64,000 nt of DNA from Nemertoderma westbladi (lineage: Eukaryota > Xenacoelomorpha > Nemertodermatida > Nemertodermatidae): the NCBI GenBank assembly GCA_032718475.1, contig JAUCBJ010000682.1, positions 1 to 64,000 of the forward strand, written 5' to 3'. The notes under the pieces were generated by a model. That model was not told the DNA's origin. It saw nothing but the letters and a program-made list of their open reading frames with translations, and searched no databases. Each line of letters starts with the position of its first letter. Positions within the stretch are counted from its first letter, which is position 1. Position numbers and translations under genes: made by a program. Below, one piece after another: positions 1 to 9,115 of this stretch.

Positions 1-3000
1 GACAAGCAGAGCGACCCGGTGGCCATACTAACGCCATTCGGGTGGACGCTGAGTGGTCCAATTAAGAGCAAGATACCATTCAGGATGTCGGAGACATCAG
101 GATGCATGTTCGCGGGAACAATGCAGGAAATGGGTGACGAGGGAGCAGAGGAGCAGCTTAAAAGACTGCTCAGGCAGGACTTCGAGGGACTGAAAGAGAC
201 CGGAGTCGGGACCTCGGTAGAAGACAAGCAGGCTCTACAAAGTGTGGAGGAATCCATGACGTGTGATGAGGGGCGGTATACAATAGGAATGGTATGGAAA
301 CTACCGAAGATACCGCTACCCGATAATAGAGGGATGGTACTCACGAGACTCCGCAAGCTGAAACAAACACTACAACGGAGCCCCGAGAAGAACGAGTACA
401 TTCACAAAACCATTAAGAAGTACGTCGAGAAAGGATGGGCCGTGGAGTTACCGGTCGACGAACCGAACACGGACAGGACATACTACCTGCCACTCCACGT
501 AGCTTTAGACCCAAAGAAAGGTAAACTTAGGATGGTAGTCGATGCATCGGCAAAGACCGACGGAAAGTGCTTAAACGATTACCTACTAGAGGGCCCAAAC
601 ATATACAATTCGGGCATAGAAGTACTACTTAGATTTAGGAATGGGAAACACGCCTTCACGTGTGACATAGAAGGCATGTTCAACCAAGTCCGAGTAACAG
701 AGGAAGATAGCGATAGTCAACGCTTCTTATGGTATAACGGCGAAGAAGAACCGCCTATAATACCGGCATATAAGATGGTAGTACAAAACATGGGGGCCAA
801 GTCGTCCTCATTTACGACGACTATGGCAGTGAGAGACACGGTAAAGGGGAAGGAGGATAGATATAGCAGTAGGGCCGTCGACATGATCAGACGCGGTTTC
901 TACGTAGACGACGGCATGGAGTCTGGAAATACGGTTGAGGAGATACTGGAAACAGGGCGCGAGGTTCGCGACATCCTGAGAGGATCCGGCTTCAACCTGA
1001 CCAAATTCCAATCCAGTTCAGAAGAATTTATCAGGGAAATAGAGGACAAGAAACCAGAATCGACCATGGACAACCCTACAACAGCCAAAGGACAGGACAT
1101 GGCGATTAAGAGAACGGAATCCCAGCAGAAGGCGTTGGGAATCGTGTGGGATAGGAAAACAGACGAACTGAAGTATCAGCTGAGCCAGGAGGGCGCAGAC
1201 ACCCATACGAAGAGGGGTTACGTATCGTATATAGCAAGGATATACGATCCCTTAGGCCTAGCATCCCCATTACTAGTCACGGGGAAACAGATACTCAAGA
1301 GAGTATATAAGTTGAAGGATGAGTGGGACGTAGAGGTACCAGAAGACATTAAGAAACAGTGGAGCAAATGGACAGGAGACTTGGAGAGGATGGGAACATA
1401 CAACATGCCGCGAGTGTATTTCCCGGACGGGAACATGACGAATCTGGACCTACATATGTTCTCCGACGCGTCGTTAGAGGCATACGGAGCGGCACTCTAT
1501 TTAGTACAACGAGAGGGGCCTCACAAGCCCAGACTAGCCTTTAGCAAAGCTAAGTCAACGCCGCCAGATTCAGCATCTGTTCCCAAGTTAGAATTAACAG
1601 CCGCGAGACTAGGAGTTAGAGCCACAGCCTACCTAGTGGATACAATTCCCAACATAGTGGAGACACACTACTGGACGGACTCCATGGTAGTGCTTGGTTG
1701 GCTACACAACGAAAAGACGAGGTACCCGATATTCGTCGCGAATAGAGTGGACGAAATAAGGGCGAGCACAGAATTGGAAAGGTGGCACTACTGCCCAACA
1801 GACGAGAACCCAGCGGACTTGCTGTCGAGGGGCGTGGAACGCCACACTTTCTTAAAGAAAGAAGTATTGTGGCAAAACGGGCCACAATTTCTGAGCGATA
1901 GGGAGGCCTGGCCGCCGATGAGGAAGGTGGACCCGGGCTCGGAAGTAGTATCAGAAGGAGAAGAGGGAGATTCAGAGGGAGAAGAGATATACTCCCAGAT
2001 GGTGAGGGAGATCAGGGACGTGCAACCAGGAAGGGAACTGTGCGATAACCCGACGGATAAACTCCTCAGCTACAGTTCTAGTTGGTATAAGACCAAGAAA
2101 CTAGTGGCGTACTGGAGAGCCTTTGGGAATTTCCTTGCGGGAGTCGGCAAGGACAAGAAGACCAGGACAACCATAGATCTGGAAGGAGCGGCCAAGGCAG
2201 TGATCCGCTACGAACAACGCAAGAACTACGGCGACGAGGTGGAACGTGTCGGTAACCAACAACATCTCCGACGGGATAGCGAGTTGATCACGCTGTCGCC
2301 ACAACTCAACGAGGATGGGATCCTAGTAATGAATTCAAGGGTGGGATATAACAACAGTATAGTTGTGCCACCGAAACCCATCATCATTCCCACAGGATCG
2401 CCTATAGTCCACCAGATCATATGGGACTCCCACAAATCGATACTGCATGGGGGCACCAACCGAACCCTCACAGAGATAAGGAGGACCTATTGGGTCAAAC
2501 AACTAAGGAAGAAGGTTAAAGCGGTAGTGGGGCAGTGCCAGACCTGCAGACGAGCGAAGAAGGAACGAGCCGTACAGGAGATGGCGCCACTACCGGCGAG
2601 TAGGGTAAGACAGCACGACCCGCCATTTACACATTGCGGTGTGGACATGTTCGGGCCGATAAAGATCAAGGTGATGCGACACACGGAGAAACGCTACGGT
2701 ATTATCTTCGTATGCAACAATACGCGGGCGGTAGGGATAGAACTCGCCCAAGATGCAACCGCATCAGCCTTCATTAACGCCTTAGAAAGGTTTAGGGACC
2801 GCAAAGGTGGGACGATCGCAGTGATATATAGCGACAACGGCACCAACTTTGTGGGTGCAGAGAGTGAGATGGCAGAGGCCTTAGACATCTTGGAGGGAGA
2901 AGAAGTCAGGGCGGCCATGAGAAGACGACAAGTGAAGTGGGAGAGACGGACGCCGTATGCACCACATACACTAGGATGCGTCGAAAGACTGGTGGGCAGT

Positions 3001-3540
3001 TCGAAACGTCTAATGACGAAGCTGATGAACACCCACATGGTCACTGAAGACGTCTTACGGACGGTACTTGCAAAGTGCGAGGGGATCATTAATAGCAGAC
3101 CGCTATACCCGGAGAATGATGACCCTGAGTCACTAGACGTGTTGACGCCTAGCCATTTCCTGATGGAAAGGCCAGCGACCATAGATATGCGGGGTGTAGA
3201 CCCAGATGATATACACTCCCGGCAAAGTTGGAAAGTAGCTAAAGCAATTAGCGCAGAGTATTGGAGGAGGTGGGTAGAAGAATACCTACCCACGCTCCAT
3301 AAGCGAAGCAAGTGGAGGAAGCCAAACAGGGAGTTGAGAGAGGGAGATCTCGTAATCGTCACGGATGATACTATCATCAACAACCAATGGCGGTTGGCGA
3401 GAGTTGTAGGCACCTACTCCGACGAGGACGGAAGAGTCCGATCGGTAGAAGTGCGGATAGGTGGAAAGATAGGTGCGAAAGACAGGAAAACCTACAGGAG
3501 AGCAGTAGGTAAATGCTGTCTCCTAGAAGGGGCACCTTAA
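1..3540 (+). CDS. pol: BEL/Pao pol polyprotein, 5'-partial (RT, RNase H, integrase)
   Basis: The frame is open from base 1, so the GTG at 19 is not a real start; residues are numbered from base 1. Residues about 9-20 are the protease-RT linker typical of BEL/Pao (TPFGWTLSGP). Reverse transcriptase follows with catalytic D222 (FTCDIEGMF) and Y301-V-D303-D304. RNase H has D489, E531, D560 and D606. The integrase has an H811/H816/C846/C849 zinc-binding motif, then the acidic triad D882, D945, E995 with a GCVERL context. The C-terminus (about 1095-1165, KWRKPNRELREGDLVIV onward) matches the small domain that ends BEL/Pao integrases. Together these would copy element RNA to cDNA and insert it. There is no internal stop or frameshift over 1179 codons. 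TAA stop at 3538-3540. Very sure of the family. Confidence 0.95.
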   Translation, partial: DKQSDPVAILTPFGWTLSGPIKSKIPFRMSETSGCMFAGTMQEMGDEGAEEQLKRLLRQDFEGLKETGVGTSVEDKQALQSVEESMTCDEGRYTIGMVWKLPKIPLPDNRGMVLTRLRKLKQTLQRSPEKNEYIHKTIKKYVEKGWAVELPVDEPNTDRTYYLPLHVALDPKKGKLRMVVDASAKTDGKCLNDYLLEGPNIYNSGIEVLLRFRNGKHAFTCDIEGMFNQVRVTEEDSDSQRFLWYNGEEEPPIIPAYKMVVQNMGAKSSSFTTTMAVRDTVKGKEDRYSSRAVDMIRRGFYVDDGMESGNTVEEILETGREVRDILRGSGFNLTKFQSSSEEFIREIEDKKPESTMDNPTTAKGQDMAIKRTESQQKALGIVWDRKTDELKYQLSQEGADTHTKRGYVSYIARIYDPLGLASPLLVTGKQILKRVYKLKDEWDVEVPEDIKKQWSKWTGDLERMGTYNMPRVYFPDGNMTNLDLHMFSDASLEAYGAALYLVQREGPHKPRLAFSKAKSTPPDSASVPKLELTAARLGVRATAYLVDTIPNIVETHYWTDSMVVLGWLHNEKTRYPIFVANRVDEIRASTELERWHYCPTDENPADLLSRGVERHTFLKKEVLWQNGPQFLSDREAWPPMRKVDPGSEVVSEGEEGDSEGEEIYSQMVREIRDVQPGRELCDNPTDKLLSYSSSWYKTKKLVAYWRAFGNFLAGVGKDKKTRTTIDLEGAAKAVIRYEQRKNYGDEVERVGNQQHLRRDSELITLSPQLNEDGILVMNSRVGYNNSIVVPPKPIIIPTGSPIVHQIIWDSHKSILHGGTNRTLTEIRRTYWVKQLRKKVKAVVGQCQTCRRAKKERAVQEMAPLPASRVRQHDPPFTHCGVDMFGPIKIKVMRHTEKRYGIIFVCNNTRAVGIELAQDATASAFINALERFRDRKGGTIAVIYSDNGTNFVGAESEMAEALDILEGEEVRAAMRRRQVKWERRTPYAPHTLGCVERLVGSSKRLMTKLMNTHMVTEDVLRTVLAKCEGIINSRPLYPENDDPESLDVLTPSHFLMERPATIDMRGVDPDDIHSRQSWKVAKAISAEYWRRWVEEYLPTLHKRSKWRKPNRELREGDLVIVTDDTIINNQWRLARVVGTYSDEDGRVRSVEVRIGGKIGAKDRKTYRRAVGKCCLLEGAP

Positions 3541-3599
3541 ATTAGAGTTAGTGTGAAGTTTAGTCGTCCAAGTTTTGGACTGAGGGGGGTGGGATTGAG

Positions 3600-4380
3600 G
3601 GCGAGACGCCCTTCCCACACAAATAAAATAAAATAAAATAAAAAATAAATAAAAGTTAGTTAGTTAGTAGGTACGTAGTACCTAGAGTTAGTTAGTTAGT
3701 AGGTACGTAGTACCTAGAGTTAGTTAGTTAGTAGGTACGTAGTACCTAGAGTTAGTTAGTTAATAGGTACGTAATACCTAGAGTTAGTTAGTTAGTAGGT
3801 ACGTAATGCCTAGATAGAGTTAGAGGGTAGGTAGTACCGATAGTTAGAGTTAGTAGGTACGTAGTACCTAGTTAGAGTTAGAGTTAGTGGGTACGTAGTA
3901 CCTAGTTAGAGTTAGAGGGTACGTAATGCCTAGATAGAGTTAGAGGGTAGGTAGTACCGATAGTTAGAGTTAGTAGGTACGTAGTACCTAGTTAGAGATA
4001 GAGTTAGAGGGTAGGTAGTACCGATAGTTAGAGTTAGTAGGTACGTAGTACCTAGTTAGAGTTAGAGTTAGTGGGTACGTAGTACCTAGTTAGAGTTAGA
4101 GGGTACGTAATGCCTAGATAGAGTTAGAGGGTAGGTAGTACCGATAGTTAGAGTTAGTAGGTACGTAGTACCTAGTTAGAGTTAGAGTTAGTGGGTACGT
4201 AGTACCTAGTTAGAGTTAGAGGGTACGTAATGCCTAGATAGAGTTAGAGGGTAGGTAGTACCGATAGTTAGAGTTAGTAGGTACGTAGTACCTAGTTAGA
4301 GTTAGAGTTAGTAGGTACGTAGTACCTAGAGTTAGAGTTAGAGAGGGTACGTAGTACCACTAGTTAGAGAGAGAGAGTAA
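3600..4380 (+). repeat. Tandem repeats between pol and the second ORF of element A
   Basis: An A-rich stretch (aataaaataaaataaaa) is followed by about five 28-bp copies of a unit built on gttagttagtaggtacgtagtaccta, then a longer higher-order repeat (roughly 120 bp) of the same words to about 4340. Almost every unit holds a palindrome of the form ggtacgtagtacc. There is no ORF here. It fills the gap between the pol stop and the downstream ORF, so in the element RNA it would be an internal leader. Whether it is functional or a replication-slippage by-product cannot be told from one copy; element B is truncated before this region. Confidence 0.85.
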
Positions 4381-4874
4381 GAGGCAAAAGGGGGTAAAAA
4401 TAGGATATAGATATTAGTTAGGAGTAAGTAGAGTTAGTAGCGAGAGGGGGGCATATGAGTGCAGCTGGATAAATCGTGTGGCCACACGACGCATACTGCT
4501 GTACTGCATAGGCCCACTGATTAGGCCAGAATATGGATCAAAGAGAGAACAGAATAAATCCATAGGCAGTAGTAAGTAGTAGGACAGTAGAATCAAAGCA
4601 AAATAAATAAATAAATAGAATAGGGCTAAAAATCGAAAAATAGTGGTAACACAAGAAAAGTCGTTCTAGAACATAATAAAAGTAACGGACAGAAATCGTA
4701 AACTAGGCTGATTTACTAGCTCCGAAATTAATTAAATTAAATTAGGCTTGAAAGGCGCAGTTAAGTAGAAAAGTAGGCCATTATCGAACTGTAGGAAACA
4801 TCTCAATACATCACTCATCTGTATTGCGCCTTGGTAAGGCACCACCCTGCAGGTGAGCGAGTGTAGTGTTCGGA
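4381..4874 (+). other. Leader of the second ORF, with a possible splice acceptor
   Basis: No coding signal. Just before the ORF, at about 4845-4850, the sequence ccaccctgcag followed by gtgagc fits a 3' splice acceptor and, equally, a 5' donor. A spliced subgenomic RNA is one way a retroelement expresses a gene downstream of pol, and an acceptor 25 nt before the ATG would suit that. The match is short and could be chance. Confidence 0.3.
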
Positions 4875-7409
4875 ATGGCGAGTAAGCTGATCAGGAAGAG
4901 AAAGGCGGAGTCAGGAGGAAAAGAAATATTGGTGGATTTCACCGAAAGACACCCGGAGGAGAAGACGAGAGGATACTACGAGAGGTTGGAAAGGGGTCAC
5001 GCGGCACGAGCGCTGCAGGATCACTTCCGGGAGGCGCACGAACAGCGGTTGGTCGGGACCTACGGGACGCCGTCGCTGGATAACGCAATCTTCCAACACT
5101 TCCACTACGTAGTGAAAGGAGACGAGGCGAAGTTCGGGATTCCGAAGTATCCGAGGGAATCGCCGAGGAAGGACTGGAAAAGATTCATAGAGTCCGTCAA
5201 CAGAGGAGGATATATGATCCTAGATGACGAGGGAACCGTGGAAGACGAAGCGGGATCGAGACGAGGAACGGCAGGATCGGCCAGGACCATACTCTTGCAT
5301 TTGGCAGCGCCAAATGGGGACATCTTCTTATTCGACTTAGGGACGTATGGGAAGAAGGACGGGCCGAAATTAGACCGACTGCCGAAAGCGGTACAGGTCT
5401 TAGTAAGAGAGAAGTCGACGACGAAAGTGGGATCGGCGATTCGCGAGGACGCGGAGAGGATCATCGGTCCGGACGCCACCAACCTCCTGGATATGCAGAA
5501 AGTCTTTATGGCTATGACGGCACCGGATGGATTGGGGGTGGTCGAGAACTTAGGCCAATGCGGGGCGGTGGCGATGGGCCAATTATTGGGGCTCGTATGC
5601 CACAAACCAATGGATTGGGGGAAGTTTAGGGAAGAATACGGAGCAGAACTAGCGAACTCGCTGAAGTGGGGAGCGAGACCGGGAAAGCAGGAGGTATATC
5701 AGTTTCGCAGAGGAGCGATAAAGGTATATCAGAAGCGATATATCCTGCAGGAGGACTGGATGATGATAAGTTTACTTAACTTATTCATGACCGTAGTTAT
5801 CGAAAGAGAACCAGGGGCATTTCTGTTATCGGGATCACCCCTAAGCTACAGGAGAGCCTTTAAGACGGCCTTTGACGGTCTGGTAGACCACCCGGGGCTG
5901 AAGGGCGAGTCGGTGTACTACAACAGCCGACATCTGGTAGATGGGGAGACGGATACACCGTATCAGAGATGGGAGCAGCTAGAGATGGATAGACGGGAAG
6001 CAAAGCGACTGGAAGAAGTCGCTAGACGGGAGAGGATAGAAGCAGAGGAGAGGGAAGAGGAGGCCAGGACACAGAGTTATGGCTTCGAGGAACAGGCGGG
6101 TCTAGACGAGCTTCATTGGACTTCGTCAGGGAGTTCGGGGGAGTCTCTAGGACGAGAATTGGGATGGACGGTGGGATCGCCGAAACAGTCGACGTCGGGG
6201 TTGCAAACGATGCCCATACCAGCGGGCGCCGAGGGCGACCAACCGCCAAGGAAGTTAAGGGAGCTAGAGGGATGGAGAGCTACCGGCGAGAGCCAAGGCG
6301 GGAAGGGACATAGTGGATCCATCGGGATACCGGGATTGGAGACGCTACCGGAAGAAGAGGACGACGACGACGAATTCGGAGAGATACCGCCCATCGAAAG
6401 GATAGGCCACTCGGACACGGACTGGGTTGGCGGAAGGGTGGTGACGGCCAGTGGGGCAAGGGCCTTCTGGAACAGATCCGGCAAGCGGACCTGGGTGCAC
6501 GAGGGGCCGGCGATGGATTTCGCGGGGAGCACCATCAGGTTGGGCGAGCAACCGGGGACGGCACCACGGATAGTATTCGGGGAGACGATGCCCGAGAGGG
6601 GCGGAGAGATAGACGTGAACAGGGAGAGCAACGTAGAGAAGTTCGCCTACCAGCGACTCCATAGACCGCGGAGATCGCTTGGGACGAAGGACGAGGTGGG
6701 ACGCGAGACATTGGTACTCGGCTGCGACTACTGTGGGAGACAGACCCATCAGGAAAGCAGCTGCCTATACCGGTTCCAACGGGGAACCTTTTGTCTCTAT
6801 TGTAGAGAACCAAGTCACAGGATGGGGGCGTGTCCACGGTTGCATAACCGATGTCCAAAGTGCCACTTTCGGGGACACTACGGACGCGAGTGCGACTGGA
6901 TGAGCGACGAGGAGAAGTTCACGAGGTTCGAGGAGTGGGCCGACGTCGGGGCCATGACGCGCCAGCGCATGAAGGCCCAAGAGTTCAAGTGGGGTTTCTT
7001 CCTCATAAACCAGGAGACCCACATGGAAATAATAAAGCGAAGGTTACCGTTTACCTATCAAGAGGTAGCTACGGCGGCATCGTTCGCCGGAGTTATGAAC
7101 ACGCAACGGTACCTGGACAGGTGGACACCAGAGAACCGGAGGGAGTTTAGGGATTTCTTGGCGGAACACGTACCAAAGGCAATGAAGATGATCCTATGGG
7201 ACGCCACACGAGGGAAACAACCAGGCCATTCTGAGGGGCCACCGGCGAAGCGGTATCGGGCTTTAATAACACCAGCGCCCAAGGAGCCGACGACCGGGAT
7301 CAGCAAGGAAGTGGCAGCGAAGGTCCGGAAGCAGAAAGCGGATGATGCCAGAGGAACAGTGATAACCAAGAAACGGGCCAGGGAGGAGGACGTGAGGAGG
7401 TACAGATGA
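4875..7409 (+). CDS. Post-pol ORF: RNase D-like DEDD exonuclease domain plus three CCHC zinc knuckles
   Basis: ATG at 4875 (GTG at 4866 is only an upstream in-frame codon); 844 aa. Residues about 105-310 look like a DEDDy 3'-5' exonuclease of the RNase D/WRN type: motif I D117-x-E119 (YMILDDEG), the strand LLHLAAPNGDIFLFDL, motif II K184-V-G-x-x-I-x-x-D192, the helix region MGQLLGLVCHKPMDW, and motif III Y289-x3-E293-D294 (family usually Y-x3-D). About 366-405 is a charged, probably coiled-coil stretch; about 493-503 is an acidic run. CCHC knuckles (C-x2-C-x4-H-x4-C) lie at 617-630, 640-653 and 660-673. The tail is basic. The knuckles suggest RNA binding as in a Gag nucleocapsid, but the position after pol and the exonuclease-like fold are not those of an ordinary Gag or Env. 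Family knowledge supplies the motif meaning; the fold and any activity are my inference. Confidence 0.75.
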   Translation: MASKLIRKRKAESGGKEILVDFTERHPEEKTRGYYERLERGHAARALQDHFREAHEQRLVGTYGTPSLDNAIFQHFHYVVKGDEAKFGIPKYPRESPRKDWKRFIESVNRGGYMILDDEGTVEDEAGSRRGTAGSARTILLHLAAPNGDIFLFDLGTYGKKDGPKLDRLPKAVQVLVREKSTTKVGSAIREDAERIIGPDATNLLDMQKVFMAMTAPDGLGVVENLGQCGAVAMGQLLGLVCHKPMDWGKFREEYGAELANSLKWGARPGKQEVYQFRRGAIKVYQKRYILQEDWMMISLLNLFMTVVIEREPGAFLLSGSPLSYRRAFKTAFDGLVDHPGLKGESVYYNSRHLVDGETDTPYQRWEQLEMDRREAKRLEEVARRERIEAEEREEEARTQSYGFEEQAGLDELHWTSSGSSGESLGRELGWTVGSPKQSTSGLQTMPIPAGAEGDQPPRKLRELEGWRATGESQGGKGHSGSIGIPGLETLPEEEDDDDEFGEIPPIERIGHSDTDWVGGRVVTASGARAFWNRSGKRTWVHEGPAMDFAGSTIRLGEQPGTAPRIVFGETMPERGGEIDVNRESNVEKFAYQRLHRPRRSLGTKDEVGRETLVLGCDYCGRQTHQESSCLYRFQRGTFCLYCREPSHRMGACPRLHNRCPKCHFRGHYGRECDWMSDEEKFTRFEEWADVGAMTRQRMKAQEFKWGFFLINQETHMEIIKRRLPFTYQEVATAASFAGVMNTQRYLDRWTPENRREFRDFLAEHVPKAMKMILWDATRGKQPGHSEGPPAKRYRALITPAPKEPTTGISKEVAAKVRKQKADDARGTVITKKRAREEDVRRYR

Positions 7410-8086
7410 GTTCCCGGAGGCGAGGGAATGAGACTGAGACTGGGAGGTGGTGCGCCTGGAAGGCGCCGCATGTAACGTACGAACTATTAAATATAAATTT
7501 AATTAATGCAAATAACTATATAAGTGCAATTCGTATGTACGTACGTAGTGATTAGCAGTAAAATATATACGTTTGGAGTAAGTACTATAGTCATACAACC
7601 TTTCTCAACTAGCTACTGGGACTGGGGGACAATGACTATGGCACTATGGACGAGACAACTGACAATTTCACACTTCTTGAGTGCGGCGGCACGAGAGGGG
7701 GGGGAGGTTCGTCAGGAGAGATAAAAACAGTCAAAGTGGACTTGAGAATCGGAATAAGAGTGATAGAGTGAAGTGCGGAGAGAGTGCGAACGCAATCCTA
7801 GTGTGGGGGGGGGGAGAATGAGAGGCTGAGTAAGGGACGAGGAGGTCCGGGGGTATGAGAGAGTTAGGGTGAGAGTGAAGGTGAGATAGGGCGAGAGTGT
7901 TGGGGAAACAAAAATCGCGTGAAGAGGTGAGCGCGATCGGCCCGACATGAGACGCCAGGCGTAAAGGGTAGCGTTATCATACCCAGAGGGAGCGGCCCGG
8001 AAAGCCGACTCCGAGAGAAAAGATTTCCACCCCACACCCGATGCTAGATCGGGATCCAGCGGGATTGTAGCGCACTTTTTTGGTTG
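7410..8086 (+). other. 3' untranslated region of element A
   Basis: No ORF worth calling. Purine-rich on this strand with G runs (for example about 7803-7814). Recognisable related sequence lies at 43922-44583 on the minus strand in element B, again between ORF end and hairpin, so this is element sequence and not host DNA. Confidence 0.6.
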
Positions 8087-8124
8087 ATGCTATCTTCTTA
8101 CCGGGAAGATAGCATGGGGGGGAG
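8087..8124 (+). promoter_or_regulatory. Hairpin and polypurine tract 5' of the 3' LTR
   Basis: ATGCTATCTTC at 8087-8097 pairs with GAAGATAGCAT at 8105-8115 around a 7-nt loop. It is followed at once by the polypurine tract gggggggag (8116-8124) and the LTR start TGTTAG. The PPT is the expected primer site for plus-strand DNA synthesis. Element B has the same nine-base PPT and the same hairpin with one mismatch (43893-43921), so both are conserved in the family. Confidence 0.75.
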
Positions 8125-8663
8125 TGTTAGCTTATTCAATCCCGCCAACACCCCATAAAGTTATTAGCCGATAAGCAATATTGGGAGCCGCGAGATTGGG
8201 TAATTAACCAACTCGCGCCATCCCAATAAGAATGGGAAGGAAGCACACAATAGAGGGTCAGGGGCCAAACCCCTAACCCAAGGAGAACAGGTGGAGTTAA
8301 CGGGAATACTCCACGGGGCGCCAACAAGGGTATTAACCAATCAGAGGGGGGAACGGCATCGATTGAGTAGCAGTAAGGCCACCGTGCAATATAACCAATA
8401 ACCTATTAATCAGTGATTCAGTTATCTCAAGTGCAGCAGTGCTAGCGTAGGGTACAGCCAATTAGTTTAGTTAGGGGATCACGGGACTTTAGTTACCGTA
8501 TCCCGCCTTGTACACATTCACAACATATCTATATCTTATAACCTTCTATTATACACCGAACTTCAGAACTCAGTCACTTTATTTCATCCTTATACACGGC
8601 GGGGACGCGTGGACTAAATTACCACAACCGGATAAATCGGGATCCCTCTTGGATCCCGTCACA
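8125..8663 (+). repeat. 3' LTR of element A
   Basis: Starts TGTTAGC directly after the polypurine tract and ends CGTCACA, giving TG...CA ends; 539 bp. The end holds a perfect 7-bp stem, GGGATCC/GGATCCC, with a 5-nt loop. Element B's LTR (43312-43883, reversed) starts and ends the same way but has diverged inside, so the two copies belong to different subfamilies. The 5' LTR is outside the window, so LTR-LTR dating is not possible here. Confidence 0.8.
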
Positions 8664-9115
8664 ATATTGATAGAATTATAATGTAGGCCTGGTTCCATGT
8701 AAATTGAACCAACGTCAATTGAACCACGTCAATTGAAACACGTCAATTGAACCATGCGTCAATTGACCCAGCGTCAATTAAACCAGCTGCAATTGAACCA
8801 AGCGTCAATTGAACCAAGCGTCAATTGAATGGGTCTTGAATGGGTCTTGAATGGGAATTGAAATGGGTCAATTGACGCATGGGTCAATTGACGCTTGGTT
8901 CAATAGACGCTTGGTTCAATTGACGCTTGGTTAAATTGACGTTAGGATCAATTGATGGGTGATAAACTTTGGTTCAAATGACGTATGGTTCAATTGACGT
9001 GTGGTTCAATTGACGTTGGTTCAATTGACACAATGTTAAATTGACGTTGGTTCAATTGACGTGGTTCAATTGACGTGGTTCAATTGACTTTGGTTCAGTT
9101 GACGTGTCACCGTAG
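8664..9115. repeat. Fold-back repeat of CAATTGAC words
   Basis: From about 8693 to 8830 the words read cgtcaattgaacca; from about 8865 to 9105 they read ggttcaattgacg, the reverse complement. About ten copies per arm flank a short centre of tcttgaatggg repeats near 8830-8860. The RNA or single strand could fold into one long hairpin. No ORF. It could be a fold-back or MITE-type element or an inverted minisatellite. Confidence 0.75.

Larger units (their letters stand above)
1..8663 (+). mobile_element. BEL/Pao-type LTR retrotransposon (element A), 5' part outside the window
   Basis: Seen in order on the + strand: pol reading frame already open at base 1, a tandem-repeat leader (about 3655-4375), a second ORF with CCHC zinc knuckles (4875-7409), a 3' untranslated region, an 11-bp-stem hairpin (8087-8115), a polypurine tract (8116-8124) and a 3' LTR (8125-8663). 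The pol signatures (TPFGWTLSGP linker, RT with YVDD, RNase H, long integrase) are those of the BEL/Pao superfamily. The 5' LTR, any 5' gag and the protease lie upstream of the window. Pol and the second ORF are both free of stops, so this copy could be young; intactness cannot be judged without the 5' end. Element B (43312-47014, minus strand) is a relative with the same 3' architecture. Confidence 0.85.

Noticed and set aside
2694-3413. 239-codon minus-strand open frame over the integrase
   Set aside because: Antisense shadow of a strongly supported pol frame; no domain visible.
3655-4345. Telomere-like repeat because of gttagttag and ttagag words
   Set aside because: Units are 28 bp and longer with tacgta palindromes, within a retroelement; not a simple hexamer array.
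4875-7409. Calling the post-pol ORF an envelope gene because of its position
   Set aside because: No signal peptide, membrane segment or cysteine-rich ectodomain; it has zinc knuckles and an exonuclease-like domain instead.
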